The notes below the pieces were generated by a model. That model had not been told where the DNA came from. It saw only the letters and a list, made by a program, of their open reading frames with translations, and searched no databases. Shown one piece after another: positions 8,077-16,596 of a stretch of 64,000 nucleotides of DNA (position 1 is the stretch's first letter; every line of letters starts with the position of its first letter). The position numbers were made by a program, and so were the translations under genes. The DNA comes from Paenibacillus wynnii (GTDB lineage Bacteria > Bacillota > Bacilli > Paenibacillales > Paenibacillaceae), in the NCBI RefSeq assembly GCF_030812855.1, contig NZ_JAUSTK010000001.1:124001-188000 (forward strand). Reading direction: 5' to 3'.

Positions 8077-9267
8077 ATGCTGCATACTCCAGGAGTTACC
8101 GACTGTTCACCGGCAGAGGTCGGTTATGACACTTCAAGAATCGAGGTTTTGAATGCCCATTTCCAGACCCTGATCGATCAAAAAAAGGTCCAGGCCGCAT
8201 CTTACTGCGTTTCTAGGTATGGAAAGACATTCATGCACGGTGCTATCGGACCGCTTTCTTTCCGGGAAGATAGGGCAGACCCGCTTTTACCGACAACCGT
8301 TCATAATATCGCGTCCATTACCAAAGCCGTTACCTCAGTAGCGGTCGCCAAGCTTGTTGAGGACGGTATTCTCCGGTTTGACATCCCAGTCGGCGCTATA
8401 CTAGAGCCGTTTAATGTGGACCCATTTAACAAAATCGATATATACAGCCTTCTGACCCATACCTCGGGCATGTTTCCCGACTGTGCGGAGAGCATTCCCT
8501 ATCATAAATCTTATTGGCAATTAATCGGTGAATATTTCGAAAAGTATAACCCTGAGAGTGGTGATCTGGACTGGATCACAGCCGCGCTAAGCTGCGGGGT
8601 CAATAAAAAAGTCGGCGAGGAATGGCAGTACTGCTCATTCGGCTTCTGCATGCTCGGAGAAATCATCAAGAAAGTGACAGGCATAACCGCTGAACAGTAC
8701 ATAGAAGAGCAAATCCTGAAGCCTCTTGGCATGAAGGATACCGTTTGGGAACTGACTCCGGAGCTAGCCAGACGCGCCATTATAAGAAAAGAGAGACATG
8801 AAAAGCGGCTGAACGATCTGATTAACGGTACTCAGCCCGAAATCTCTCAAGAGGAACAGCTGTGGAATATGGTTTCCAGTACCGGTGGAGGACTAATCTC
8901 TACACCTGCCGACCTCATCCGTTTCGCTAACATGCTCCTGGGTATGGGAACGCTGGGCGATACCCGGATTGTCGGCCGCAAAGCAGTCGAGAAAATCACG
9001 ACCCGCACCTTGTATGGAGTGCCCGATTACTGTTGGGGTGCCAATAACAGCGACCGGAGCTATGGCATTGGTCTGGATATGAGAAGAGGTCCCGCCTTCC
9101 TTTACTCTACGACCAGCTATTTACATGAAGGTGCAGGAGCTTGCTGCATGGCCATTGACCCTACAGAGCAGCTCGCCGCAGTATGGTTTGTGCCTTTTAC
9201 CGGTGATAATTGGTACGCGGAGGGGCTCTTTAATGTCACCAATATCATCTGGTCAGGACTGATCTAA
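8077..9267 (+). CDS. Beta-lactamase-family serine hydrolase (class C/EstB-like), no signal peptide
   Basis: 396 residues of the beta-lactamase/transpeptidase-like family. The nucleophile motif SxxK is S80-I-T-K83, the second motif Y185-C-S187, and a late H-E-G (YLHEGAG) stands for the third. HTSGM at about 128-132 is typical of this family. Members hydrolyse esters, D-amino-acid peptides or beta-lactams. There is no signal peptide, so the enzyme should act inside the cell. AAGGAGG precedes the ATG by 10 bases. Its TAA overlaps the ATG of the first permease by one base (TAATG), so it is probably coupled to the ABC exporter; a role in modifying the exported or imported compound is inference. 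Confidence 0.88.
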   Translation: MLHTPGVTDCSPAEVGYDTSRIEVLNAHFQTLIDQKKVQAASYCVSRYGKTFMHGAIGPLSFREDRADPLLPTTVHNIASITKAVTSVAVAKLVEDGILRFDIPVGAILEPFNVDPFNKIDIYSLLTHTSGMFPDCAESIPYHKSYWQLIGEYFEKYNPESGDLDWITAALSCGVNKKVGEEWQYCSFGFCMLGEIIKKVTGITAEQYIEEQILKPLGMKDTVWELTPELARRAIIRKERHEKRLNDLINGTQPEISQEEQLWNMVSSTGGGLISTPADLIRFANMLLGMGTLGDTRIVGRKAVEKITTRTLYGVPDYCWGANNSDRSYGIGLDMRRGPAFLYSTTSYLHEGAGACCMAIDPTEQLAAVWFVPFTGDNWYAEGLFNVTNIIWSGLI

Positions 9268-10085
9268 TGAACCGCTTGAAACACAATTGGCTGATTTGCC
9301 GGACGGTGGCGGATGTGACCTACAAAGAGTGGAGTGCCTACCGCACGCATTCCATGGTGTCCATTATCGTCGGGCCTGTATATTTTATGGTGCAATATTT
9401 TATCTGGACGGCGGTATACGGAGATCACGCTTCTCTCGGCGGTATTGGCCTTCCCCAAATGATCCGCTACTTCGGTGCTACTGCGCTTCTCGGTTATCTG
9501 ATTATGGATTTTGCCGATTGGAACTTATCCATGCTTGTGCGCACCGGTAAATTTCTCACCTTCCATCTGCGTCCGATTCATCACCGTTCCTTCGCCTTGT
9601 TCCAGAAAATCGGCCACCGGTCTCTCGGCTTCCTGTTTGAATTTTTGCCCTGCCTGCTGATCTTTATCTTTATTTTTGGCGTCGACATGCGGCCGGCAAG
9701 CTTTCCATGGACCATCCTGTCTGTGGTTCTTGCCTTTCTGATGAACTTTTATGTGAACTACACAATTGGCCTGACTTCCTTTTGGCTAGTCCAATCGGGC
9801 GGAATACGAAGCGCGTTTATGCTGGTGTCGGGTATATTTTCAGGTGCGCTCATTCCGCTTGACTTCTTTCCGCACTGGCTGCAAGTACTCCAGTTCTTCC
9901 TGCCGTTTCAGTACATGGCCTATCTGCCGGCAATGGTGTTCACCGGGCATTATTCACTTGGAGGCCTCGAGCTGTCCATTCAGCAAGCTGTAGGCATGCA
10001 AGCGGTAGCGGTATTGGTTACATTCGGATTGAACGAGCTCGTACGCCGCCTGGCCATGAAGCAGTTCACCGCTGTCGGCGCATGA
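9267..10085 (+). CDS. ABC-2 type transporter permease (COG4587-like)
   Basis: 272 residues with about six hydrophobic segments, including GPVYFMVQYFIWTAVYG, FLFEFLPCLLIFIFIFG and a late VSGIFSGALIPLDFFPHWL segment characteristic of ABC-2 permeases. In this type of exporter two different permeases and one ATPase are encoded together (COG4587, COG3694, COG4586), and some members export viologens or other drugs. It starts inside the stop codon of the serine hydrolase gene, and the next permease starts 28 bp after it. Substrate unknown. Confidence 0.85.
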   Translation: MNRLKHNWLICRTVADVTYKEWSAYRTHSMVSIIVGPVYFMVQYFIWTAVYGDHASLGGIGLPQMIRYFGATALLGYLIMDFADWNLSMLVRTGKFLTFHLRPIHHRSFALFQKIGHRSLGFLFEFLPCLLIFIFIFGVDMRPASFPWTILSVVLAFLMNFYVNYTIGLTSFWLVQSGGIRSAFMLVSGIFSGALIPLDFFPHWLQVLQFFLPFQYMAYLPAMVFTGHYSLGGLELSIQQAVGMQAVAVLVTFGLNELVRRLAMKQFTAVGA

Positions 10086-10113
10086 ATGCCCCCATGAAAG
10101 GATAGTTTGTCAC

Positions 10114-10896
10114 ATGAAACGGTACCTGGAAGTTTATAAGCAGTGCATGTATTCCGCTGTACAGTCGGCTGCAGCCTATCGGATGAATTTTATTATCAGC
10201 AGTCTGATCACGCTCGTCGGCAACATTCTTTTTCCGCTGGTCACCCTGCTTATTTACCGGGCGGGCACCAGTTTTCCCGGCTGGAGCTTGTATGAGGTGC
10301 TGCTGATCCAGTCTGTGTTCACCATGTCGAGCGGGCTTTCGAGTGTTATTTTCGGCGGTGTCCTCTGGACCACAATGTCGCATGTGCGTGAAGGAAGCTT
10401 CGAAGTCGTTCTGCTCAAACCGCTGAATCCGCTATTTTTTATTGTAGCCACTACATTTTCAACCGATAGTATCGGCTTGTTTCTGGGCGGGGTATCGCTC
10501 TTCATCTTCTCTGCTGTACATGTAGGGACCATTCCAGCCTTGAACTGGCTGCAGTTTGCCGGGTTGTTTGCCGTAGGGACGGCTGTACTGGCCGGTTTAT
10601 CTCTGATGATGGCCGCTATGTCCTTCAAATGGGTGGGCAACTCGAGAATTTCCGAACTTGCTGACAGTGTGCTTCACATCGGAAAATATCCGCTGCCCAT
10701 ATTTCCGAAGGCTGTGCAGGCTGTGGCCACGATGATAATTCCTGTGGGAATGGTTGGCTTCCTCCCTGCGTCCGCTCTTCTCGGCCGGGTGCATGCCAGC
10801 GATTACGCGGCTGTTCTGCCCTGCTTTTTATTTCTGGCGGTAGGAGTATGGATTTACCGGCATATGATCAGATTGTACGAGGGGGTAGGCGGATGA
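10114..10896 (+). CDS. ABC-2 type transporter permease (COG3694-like)
   Basis: 260 residues with about six membrane segments (FIISSLITLVGNILFPLVTL, IGLFLGGVSLFIFSAV, LFAVGTAVLAGLSLMMAAM and others) and a motif EVVLLKPLNPLFFI seen in the second permease of this exporter type. The predicted partner permease is directly upstream and the ATPase gene overlaps its stop by 4 bp (ATGA). AAAGGATAG precedes the ATG at a slightly long distance. Confidence 0.85.
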   Translation: MKRYLEVYKQCMYSAVQSAAAYRMNFIISSLITLVGNILFPLVTLLIYRAGTSFPGWSLYEVLLIQSVFTMSSGLSSVIFGGVLWTTMSHVREGSFEVVLLKPLNPLFFIVATTFSTDSIGLFLGGVSLFIFSAVHVGTIPALNWLQFAGLFAVGTAVLAGLSLMMAAMSFKWVGNSRISELADSVLHIGKYPLPIFPKAVQAVATMIIPVGMVGFLPASALLGRVHASDYAAVLPCFLFLAVGVWIYRHMIRLYEGVGG

Positions 10897-11897
10897 TGCC
10901 GGTTATTGATGTGAGTCATTTGACCAAAACATATAAAACCTATAAGCGTGGCGCAGGTATGGGGCAGACCTTCAAGAGCTTCTTCCAGCGCGAAGAAGTC
11001 GTGGTCCACGCGGTCCACGATATCAGCTTTGCCATTGAGCAGGGGGAAATCTGCGGCATTCTAGGTCCCAATGGGGCGGGGAAATCAACGGCAATCAAAA
11101 TGCTCTGCGGCGCGCTGTATCCCACAAGCGGGGAAATTCAAGTTCTTGGTTATTCGCCTGCCCGGGACAGAAAGCGCTATGTCGGCAAAATCGGAGCCGT
11201 ATTCGGTCAGAAATCCCAACTGATCTGGGATATTCCGCCTATCGACAGCTTCAACATGAACAAGGCAATCTACGGGATCGCCAATCCGGATTTCAAAAGC
11301 CGTCTGGAAGAGCTGACGGAGTTGCTGGATATTGCGCATGTGATCGAAAAGCCCACACGAGTGCTGTCCCTTGGCGAACGCATGAAATGCGAATTCGTCA
11401 TGGCTATGCTGCACCGGCCGGACATTTTGTTTCTGGATGAGCCAACCATCGGGCTTGATGTGATCGCCAAGGTCAAAATCCGCGAATTCATCCACCAGAT
11501 GAATAAAAAGCAGAATATGACGTGTATTCTGACCACCCATGATCTTGAGGATGTGGAGGAGCTTGCTCACCGGGTCATTGTCATTAACCATGGGGACAAG
11601 GTTTTTGATGATTCGCTTCAGCGGCTGAAGCTTTTTTTGGGGGAGAAGAAACAGGTCAGTTTTACTTTTGTAAAGTCTGCGCACAAGGCCGTCTTCGACA
11701 ATGCCTACACCAAGGTAATAGAGCGGCCGTCAGACTTTCAAATTACGCTTGAAGTGGATACAGCTCACATTTCGATCAGCGATTTCATCGAAGATATCTC
11801 CATGAAGCACCGGTTCTCCGACATTTCGGTTAAGGAACTGCCGATTCAGCAGGTGGTTATGAATATTTACGAAAATGCAGCAGGTGTGTCCGGATAG
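10893..11897 (+). CDS. ABC transporter ATP-binding protein (COG4586-like)
   Basis: 334 residues. Walker A is GPNGAGKS, the signature is LSLGERMK (LSxGE form), Walker B is ILFLDEPTIGLD and the H-loop is TTHD. A longer N-terminal insert (YKTYKRGAGMGQTFKSFF) before the nucleotide-binding core and a C-terminal accessory part are typical of the COG4586 subgroup that works with two ABC-2 permeases. The start used is ATG at 10893, which overlaps the permease stop and follows GAGGGGGT; an upstream in-frame ATG at 10848 lies within the permease gene and is less likely. A 17-bp terminator follows the stop. Confidence 0.93.
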   Translation: MMPVIDVSHLTKTYKTYKRGAGMGQTFKSFFQREEVVVHAVHDISFAIEQGEICGILGPNGAGKSTAIKMLCGALYPTSGEIQVLGYSPARDRKRYVGKIGAVFGQKSQLIWDIPPIDSFNMNKAIYGIANPDFKSRLEELTELLDIAHVIEKPTRVLSLGERMKCEFVMAMLHRPDILFLDEPTIGLDVIAKVKIREFIHQMNKKQNMTCILTTHDLEDVEELAHRVIVINHGDKVFDDSLQRLKLFLGEKKQVSFTFVKSAHKAVFDNAYTKVIERPSDFQITLEVDTAHISISDFIEDISMKHRFSDISVKELPIQQVVMNIYENAAGVSG

Positions 11898-11934
11898 CGG
11901 TTTGATTCGTGCCAGATTGTGTTACTGTAACGAA

Positions 11935-11972
11935 AATAAGAAGAGACGGCAGAGATGCCGTCTCTTCTTATT
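11935..11972. terminator. Bidirectional terminator after ABC operon
   Basis: AATAAGAAGAGACGGCA-GAGA-TGCCGTCTCTTCTTATT is a perfect 17-bp stem with a 4-nt loop. It ends the rightward ABC exporter operon and, read leftward, lies just after the tRNA-Lys relic. Confidence 0.85.
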
Positions 11973-11975
11973 TGA

Positions 11976-12030
11976 TGGACTCTCAGGTATTCGAACCCCA
12001 GAGCGCAATGCTGCCAGCGATGCGCTCTGG
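11976..12030 (-). pseudogene. Chimeric tRNA-Lys/tRNA-Ala relic with hairpin
   Basis: TGGACTCTCAGGTATTCGA at 11976 onward matches the 3' end of tRNA-Lys (16435) with one change. It runs directly into GCTGCCAGCGATGCGCTCT (12010-12028), an exact 19-base match to the anticodon/D region of tRNA-Ala. The left side of that segment mirrors the right: CCAGAGCGCA (11998-12007) pairs with TGCGCTCTGG (12021-12030). No cloverleaf is possible. It separates the two gene cassettes of the island. Confidence 0.75.
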
Positions 12031-12075
12031 CGCAATTGTCGATTACACTGCTCCAAAAAACGTATATCACTGTTC

Positions 12076-12732
12076 TTATATGGAGAAATACTTCTTTAAT
12101 AACAAGACCGCCTTCGCCCGGTCATTGGTACCGATCTTAGCATAAATGTCACTTAAATAGTTCTTAACCGTTCCCTGTGTCAAAAATAGTTTTTCGGCAA
12201 TTTCCTTTGAGTTGTAGCCCTCCACTATCAGCCTCGCAAGATCAAGTTCTCTAGACGTTAGCTCAAGCTCTTCGCCTGCTTGTTCAAACCGGCTGTTCTT
12301 GTTACGGATATTAAGGGCAAGCTTGTGCGCCACTTTGCCGGTCAGCAGCAAATTGCCGGATAGTGCTTCATAGATGGATTGAACAAGCTTCTCCCCATCA
12401 ATATCTTTAAGCAAATAACCAGAAGCTCCATTGCTTAAGGCCTCGATGATATAGGCATCATCGTCAAATGTTGTTAAGATAATGATGATCACATGAGGAT
12501 AGAGTTCCTTTATGATTTCGGTAGCCTTTACCCCGCCCATACCCGGCATCCGGATGTCCATTAGGATGACATCAGGAACAACCGAGCGAAGCCGTTCAAT
12601 CGCTTCTTCGCCGGACTGAGCGGTCTGAGCGATCTCCATTTCCGATCTTACCGTAATCAATGTTTCAAGACCTTCCAACATAATTTTCTGATCATCCACA
12701 AGCATGACGCTGATTTTGCGATCGCCACCCAT
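12076..12732 (-). CDS. NarL/LuxR-type response regulator
   Basis: 218 residues: receiver domain (acidic pair VDDQ, phosphoacceptor Asp in DVILMDIRMPG near residue 57, conserved K in LLKD) and a C-terminal LuxR helix-turn-helix (LTSRELDLARLIVEGYNSKEI). It starts right after the stop of the histidine kinase, with AAAGGGGGATGG as ribosome site. The pair resembles DesK/DesR- or LiaRS-like systems. Likely targets are the neighbouring CPBP gene or the convergent ABC exporter operon, which is inference from position. Confidence 0.93.
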   Translation of the reverse strand: MGGDRKISVMLVDDQKIMLEGLETLITVRSEMEIAQTAQSGEEAIERLRSVVPDVILMDIRMPGMGGVKATEIIKELYPHVIIIILTTFDDDAYIIEALSNGASGYLLKDIDGEKLVQSIYEALSGNLLLTGKVAHKLALNIRNKNSRFEQAGEELELTSRELDLARLIVEGYNSKEIAEKLFLTQGTVKNYLSDIYAKIGTNDRAKAVLLLKKYFSI

Positions 12733-13905
12733 TTAACCATCCCCCTTTGCAACAGGCATCCAGATATAAAGTGCAAACCCATTCACTGGCTCACCCTGTA
12801 CATCCAACTGACCTCCGATAGCCTCTATTCTTTCCTGCATCGATTTCAGTCCAAAGCCATAATTGACCGAATCACAGCCTCTTCCATTGTCCTTTACCGT
12901 AATATGAATCGTATCTTGCTGCTCCAGAACTGATATTTCAATCATACTTGCATTGCCATGTCTTAGCGCATTGGTGATCGATTCTTTGATAGAGTTGATT
13001 ATGACATACTCCTGAAGGGAGATGAGACGTATAGCCGCCGCATAATGAAAAATAAAATGAACACCCGTCTGCTTGGTCGTGTCGGCCATGATCTTCTGTA
13101 TTCCATCCTTAAGATCCAACCCGCTTACCGTTCCGTGTGTTGTTTTCAAGGTTTTGACGACCTGACGGATGTTGCCGAGTCCGTGTTTCATCTGTTCGCG
13201 AGCAACGATTATCTTTCGACGAGCTTCCTCCGGCTTTTTATCAAAGAGAAGTTGGGCCCCCTCAAGAGCAACGATTGCTGTCGTTAACGTATGTCCCACC
13301 GTATCATGAACTTCTTCCGCAATACGGGTTCTCTCCTTAAATACCGCCAACTCTTCCCTCGTTCTAGCTTCCTGAATCAAAGCTTCATTTAATCTCTGGT
13401 TGATGTCCCTTTGATTGAGCAGCAGCTTGGTGCTCCAAATCGGAATAACCAGGCATGTATAGCTTAAAATATCGAAAACATTTAACCACATATCTTTTCC
13501 GTCGGCTTGCCACAAAATGAGATAGGTTAAAAATCCGCCGTAGGCAAAAGGTAAAGCGTACCACGACTTGTAGTGCAAGAGAAGATCCGCAACAAAGAGG
13601 ACAAATACGATACTCTCAATTTCCGTGCCGCTACGCAGGAATAATAGAAACAGAAGAACGATTTCGGCAATCGGGGAGACAGCTGCAATGGGATGATACT
13701 TGGGATGGTACAACACATATTTTGAGTGCCTTAAGAAATAGAGCCCGATCAGGATCGCAACTACTACAAAGCCATTATATTGAGATAAAACAACATAAAG
13801 CAATAGCAGGACCACATATGCGAAAGCCAACCCATAGAAAAAAATTCTCGATACTTTCGTATTGCTTAGTGTATGAACCGCTGAAATATTCATGAGATCA
13901 CTCAT
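12733..13905 (-). CDS. Sensor histidine kinase, HisKA_3 type
   Basis: 390 residues. About the first 170 carry five or six membrane segments with very short loops, so the sensor probably reads the membrane rather than an external ligand. The dimerisation domain has the phospho-His in EEVHDTVGHTLTTA, and the HATPase_c domain has N-box NSIKESITNALRHG and G-box DNGRGCD and GFGLKSM. It follows the CPBP gene by 17 bp and directly abuts the response regulator, so the three form a leftward operon. Confidence 0.92.
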   Translation of the reverse strand: MSDLMNISAVHTLSNTKVSRIFFYGLAFAYVVLLLLYVVLSQYNGFVVVAILIGLYFLRHSKYVLYHPKYHPIAAVSPIAEIVLLFLLFLRSGTEIESIVFVLFVADLLLHYKSWYALPFAYGGFLTYLILWQADGKDMWLNVFDILSYTCLVIPIWSTKLLLNQRDINQRLNEALIQEARTREELAVFKERTRIAEEVHDTVGHTLTTAIVALEGAQLLFDKKPEEARRKIIVAREQMKHGLGNIRQVVKTLKTTHGTVSGLDLKDGIQKIMADTTKQTGVHFIFHYAAAIRLISLQEYVIINSIKESITNALRHGNASMIEISVLEQQDTIHITVKDNGRGCDSVNYGFGLKSMQERIEAIGGQLDVQGEPVNGFALYIWMPVAKGDG

Positions 13906-13922
13906 CTCTTAAAAATGAATCA

Positions 13923-14699
13923 TTATAAATAACCTAAAATGACGGCAGTAACACCTATAAGCAATGGAATGGCTTCCACCCCATGAATGAGGATAGCCGG
14001 CCAGAAGCTGCGGTATTTGGCATTTAAAAACCCATAAAAAATCGAACCAACGATAAACAATGGAATTTCCGATATCTTATGAAGGTGATACGCCGCGAAC
14101 AAAACCCCGTTTACAGCCCAATCCCATTTTCCAAAAGCCCCCTTCATCTTCGGTAACAAAATGCCGCGAAAAAACAACTCTTCCCCCAGTATATAATTAA
14201 ACAAACAACTAACCAACGCAATACCGAGCAAATACCAATCGCCGACAAATTCAGGGACCGCCAGACTTTCTATCAGGGTATAATCCTTGGGAGCCATAAC
14301 CGGGAATACCCGGTTGATCGCTTCTTCTATAAACGAGAACAAACCTGAGCTTTCAAAGAAAAAAGCGTACATTATGATCGGAATCGTGAACGAATAAGCC
14401 AATCTAAAGACCTTACCCGTTTTCGGATGAACCGGATGATTCAACCACAGTCTTTCCTTTAGTGCCACCCAGCTCCATTTGCCCAATTCTTTCTTCAAAA
14501 GGATTACAGATAGTACAAACTGCCAGATCATACCAACAATCATAAGAATCCAATAGAGAATACCCGGATGGAATTTGACGATTGGCACCAGAACCGGTAA
14601 TAACACGAATCGAAAGAGGAACATCGGCAATGCTACCAAAGCCCATAACCCTAATATTGTACCAACACTGTATTGCTTGATTTCCAATTCGTGATGCAA
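13923..14699 (-). CDS. CPBP family intramembrane glutamic protease
   Basis: About 258 residues with seven or eight hydrophobic segments. The three family motifs are present: EELFFRG (EExxxR), AAYHLHK (FxxxH-like) and ILIHGVE (HxxxE/N). Members cleave CAAX proteins or act in bacteriocin immunity/processing. The start chosen is TTG at 14699 because AAGGAG lies 8 bases before it; a GTG at 14708 overlaps that ribosome site. First gene of the operon with the kinase and regulator. Confidence 0.88.
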   Translation of the reverse strand: MHHELEIKQYSVGTILGLWALVALPMFLFRFVLLPVLVPIVKFHPGILYWILMIVGMIWQFVLSVILLKKELGKWSWVALKERLWLNHPVHPKTGKVFRLAYSFTIPIIMYAFFFESSGLFSFIEEAINRVFPVMAPKDYTLIESLAVPEFVGDWYLLGIALVSCLFNYILGEELFFRGILLPKMKGAFGKWDWAVNGVLFAAYHLHKISEIPLFIVGSIFYGFLNAKYRSFWPAILIHGVEAIPLLIGVTAVILGYL

Positions 14700-14960
14700 T
14701 CTCCCCACTCCTTCTAAAGCTTAGTCATTATCGAAAGTAAAGTAAATATATAAATAAAGACTGTCATATGATAAGTGTCGATCGTCATAAATGCCGTACA
14801 CTTCTATGTACAGCAGTCTATCTTGAATTCTTTCTGCCCTAAAAAAATCAATAAGCTTACACTCTGGATTAAAGAATTGAATTCATTTAAATGCAATATC
14901 CATCTGAGTTATTTCAGGAGGTCATTGTATTGGAGAGGTTTTTTTGTGCGATAAATTAGT

Positions 14961-15358
14961 GGCTCAACACCAAAATCAGTGCTTGACAGGTGACGGGAAG
15001 GACAGAAAGCCGTTATATCCTAATAGAGGGATTTTCCCCCTGTATTTCTGTGCCCGGCACCCCGTTTGGGTAATTTAGAAGGGATTTCGCCCGCTAATTT
15101 TGAGGATTTACCTCGTTGGGGCAGCATGGCTAAGGATTAGAGGGATATTTTCCCTTTCATCTCAAAATAAAGTCGTTTCGGTCGGTATTAGCGGGCATTT
15201 TCCCCTCTAATTCGCCGAAGGACTGGTCCGCAACCCCGAATCGGCTACTGTAAGGCGTAATTCCCCAAACCCGGTGAGCATCAGGCGAAGTTAGATCGAA
15301 ATCGTCCCCGGTACAGTGAAGCAAACGGAAAGTCTAGCACTGATTTTGAGAAAGAGCC
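14961..15358. mobile_element. ISL3-like MITE with 8-bp target duplication
   Basis: The ends are inverted repeats: left GGCTC then CAAAATCAGTGCT and GAC; right end read inward GGCTCTTTCTCAAAATCAGT and so on, matching at about 21 of 27 positions. AAATTAGT flanks it on both sides (14953-14960 and 15359-15366). GGCTCTTT termini and 8-bp AT-rich duplications are features of the ISL3 insertion-sequence family. No transposase gene fits in 398 bp. The other copy of the surrounding region (about 4630-4690) is an empty site: removing the element and one duplication joins sequences that line up with it. Confidence 0.85.
15021..15212. repeat. Four palindromic GAGGG-ATTTT-CCC units inside the MITE
   Basis: Units related to ATTAGAGGGATTTTTCCC and its complement are centred near 15033, 15086, 15148 and 15199 (spacing about 53, 62 and 51 bp). 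Each is an imperfect palindrome; units 2 and 4 share CCCGCTAAT in opposite orientations. They fill the core of the MITE. Confidence 0.7.
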
Positions 15359-15395
15359 AAATTAGTCTAGGTTTTAGTTATGGAGGAGAATAGCG

Positions 15396-15914
15396 ATGCC
15401 GCGATTTGAGCAGCAATATGAGGAATGCTAAAGTCTGGTTTCCGTCAATCGAAAATTTGGACTAAATGTATTCTGAATAGGAGGTTCGCGATTTCAATAA
15501 CGGTTACTGCTATCCGGATTTGGCTTATGTGCCCGGAGGGGTGAAAGGCGGAATTGAGATATAAGACTATGGACCGCATGCCAGAGATTTGGATGTTAGG
15601 CGGGGCGGTTCAAGGATCTATGCCGCCGGCATTGCTTGCTTGCCCTGGATGGCTGGACCTTTCTCCCGATCGCTTATCCTTCGATTGTGGAAGAGCCCAA
15701 GCAATGCCAGCAGTTGGTGCTATCTTTTATAGGCAAATTCATCGCGACAGATGTTTCTTCCACATTAACTTGGCTGGAGGCTGAGTCACTGCGTTTCGCA
15801 AGACGTCTGCTTAGGACGTTTACACCATCGGAACTTGCGCAGCATCCAAAGTTACAGATAGACACGCCAGACGAATCCTACACGAATTGGTTCAACTACA
15901 GTTACTGGATATAA
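15396..15914 (+). pseudogene. Decayed DNA-binding-like protein gene (copy B)
   Basis: GGAGG precedes ATG 15396, which opens MPRFEQQYEE and hits a stop at once. Further on, one frame reads EVRDFNNGYCYPDLAY and KGGIEI then TAA, next HARDLDVRR, and after a frameshift a 90-codon open stretch (15636-15914) with ALDGWTFLPIAYPSI, SSTLTWLEAESLRFARRLL and FTPSELAQ. The late part looks like the start of a helix-turn-helix region. Several stops and frameshifts make it nonfunctional. I believe the family is uncharacterised and common in Paenibacillus, from memory only. Confidence 0.65.
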
Positions 15915-16055
15915 CAAGCGGCGGACAGCAGCGCAATCGTACGTACCAGCTGAGAGTATAACTAGAAATCTAGTGGATTAATTAACCACCGAATTGGATT
16001 GGATTCCTGAAATTCTTGTAGCCATCGTAATGGTGGAAGAGTCGGGTGAACCGCT

Positions 16056-16233
16056 ACGGACCGAGGAGCCTTTATTTCCTCCAAAACCCCGTTTACGTCT
16101 ATCTTACGGACTCAGATGCAGCTATTTGCTGATATTTGTCTGAAAAATGCCTGATGGAGAGGAATAACTGCAATACGGTCCGTAAGCCCGGCTAAATGTG
16201 CCAATTTGAGAAAATAAGTGCTGTGCGGTCCGT
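16056..16233. repeat. Four-unit ACGGAC repeat, copy B
   Basis: Direct units ACGGACCGAGGAGCCTTTAT (16056) and ACGGACTCAGATGCAGCTAT (16106) precede inverted units ending CGGTCCGT at 16183 and 16233. Centres are about 50, 55 and 50 bp apart, the same plan as copy A at 4987-5166. Units 1/4 and 2/3 are complementary. Confidence 0.75.
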
Positions 16234-16401
16234 AGCAGTCTTGTGCAAGAATTAGGAAACCGAAGGCTAGTCGCGGAAGCTGAAATTTGGAGCTTGGGTT
16301 AGTCGTTGAGCTTTCGGGGATCGGGGTTTACCGCTCTGCAGTTTGGAGTTTTAGACAGGTCTGCCTCCCCACCCGCCAGATCCCATGGTTCGGCACAAAG
16401 C

Positions 16402-16428
16402 AAAAAAACGGCATTTCTGCCGTTTTTT
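16402..16428 (-). terminator. tRNA-Lys terminator, right copy
   Basis: AAAAAACGGCA-TTTC-TGCCGTTTTTT directly follows tRNA-Lys on the minus strand. Identical to the left copy at 7342-7368, but without an intron. Confidence 0.88.
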
Positions 16429-16434
16429 CTGTGA

Positions 16435-16507
<73 letters not shown>

Positions 16508-16520
16508 ATAATATGAAATT

Positions 16521-16596
16521 TGGTGGAGCCTAGGGGGATCGAACCCCTGACCTCATCGCTGCCAGCGATGCGCTCTCCCAGCTGAGCTAAGGCCCC
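16521..16596 (-). tRNA. tRNA-Ala(GGC)
   Basis: A 76-nt tRNA with encoded CCA. Acceptor GGGGCCT pairs with AGGCTCC and includes the G3-U70 pair that marks alanine tRNAs; the anticodon loop CTGGCAG carries GGC. First gene of the Ala-Lys transcript, about 72 nt after the predicted transcription start. Confidence 0.96.

Larger units (their letters stand above)
14700..16434. other. Gene-poor stretch with second decayed repeat copy
   Basis: From about 14857 to 16235 this matches about 4500-5166 piecewise: the opening near GAATTGAATTCA, a decayed hairpin with T-run, the gene remnant, and the ACGGAC four-unit repeat. A 398-bp MITE splits the region between hairpin and gene remnant. From 16235 to 16400 nothing is recognised; a 60-codon frame there runs into the tRNA-Lys gene and is not coding. 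Confidence 0.6.

Noticed and set aside
11085-11684. 199-residue minus-strand frame opposite the ABC ATPase gene
   Set aside because: The plus strand has complete Walker and signature motifs; the minus frame is a shadow.
11998-12030. Hairpin considered as a terminator for the response regulator gene
   Set aside because: No T-run follows on either side and its core matches tRNA-Ala, so a tRNA relic explains it better.
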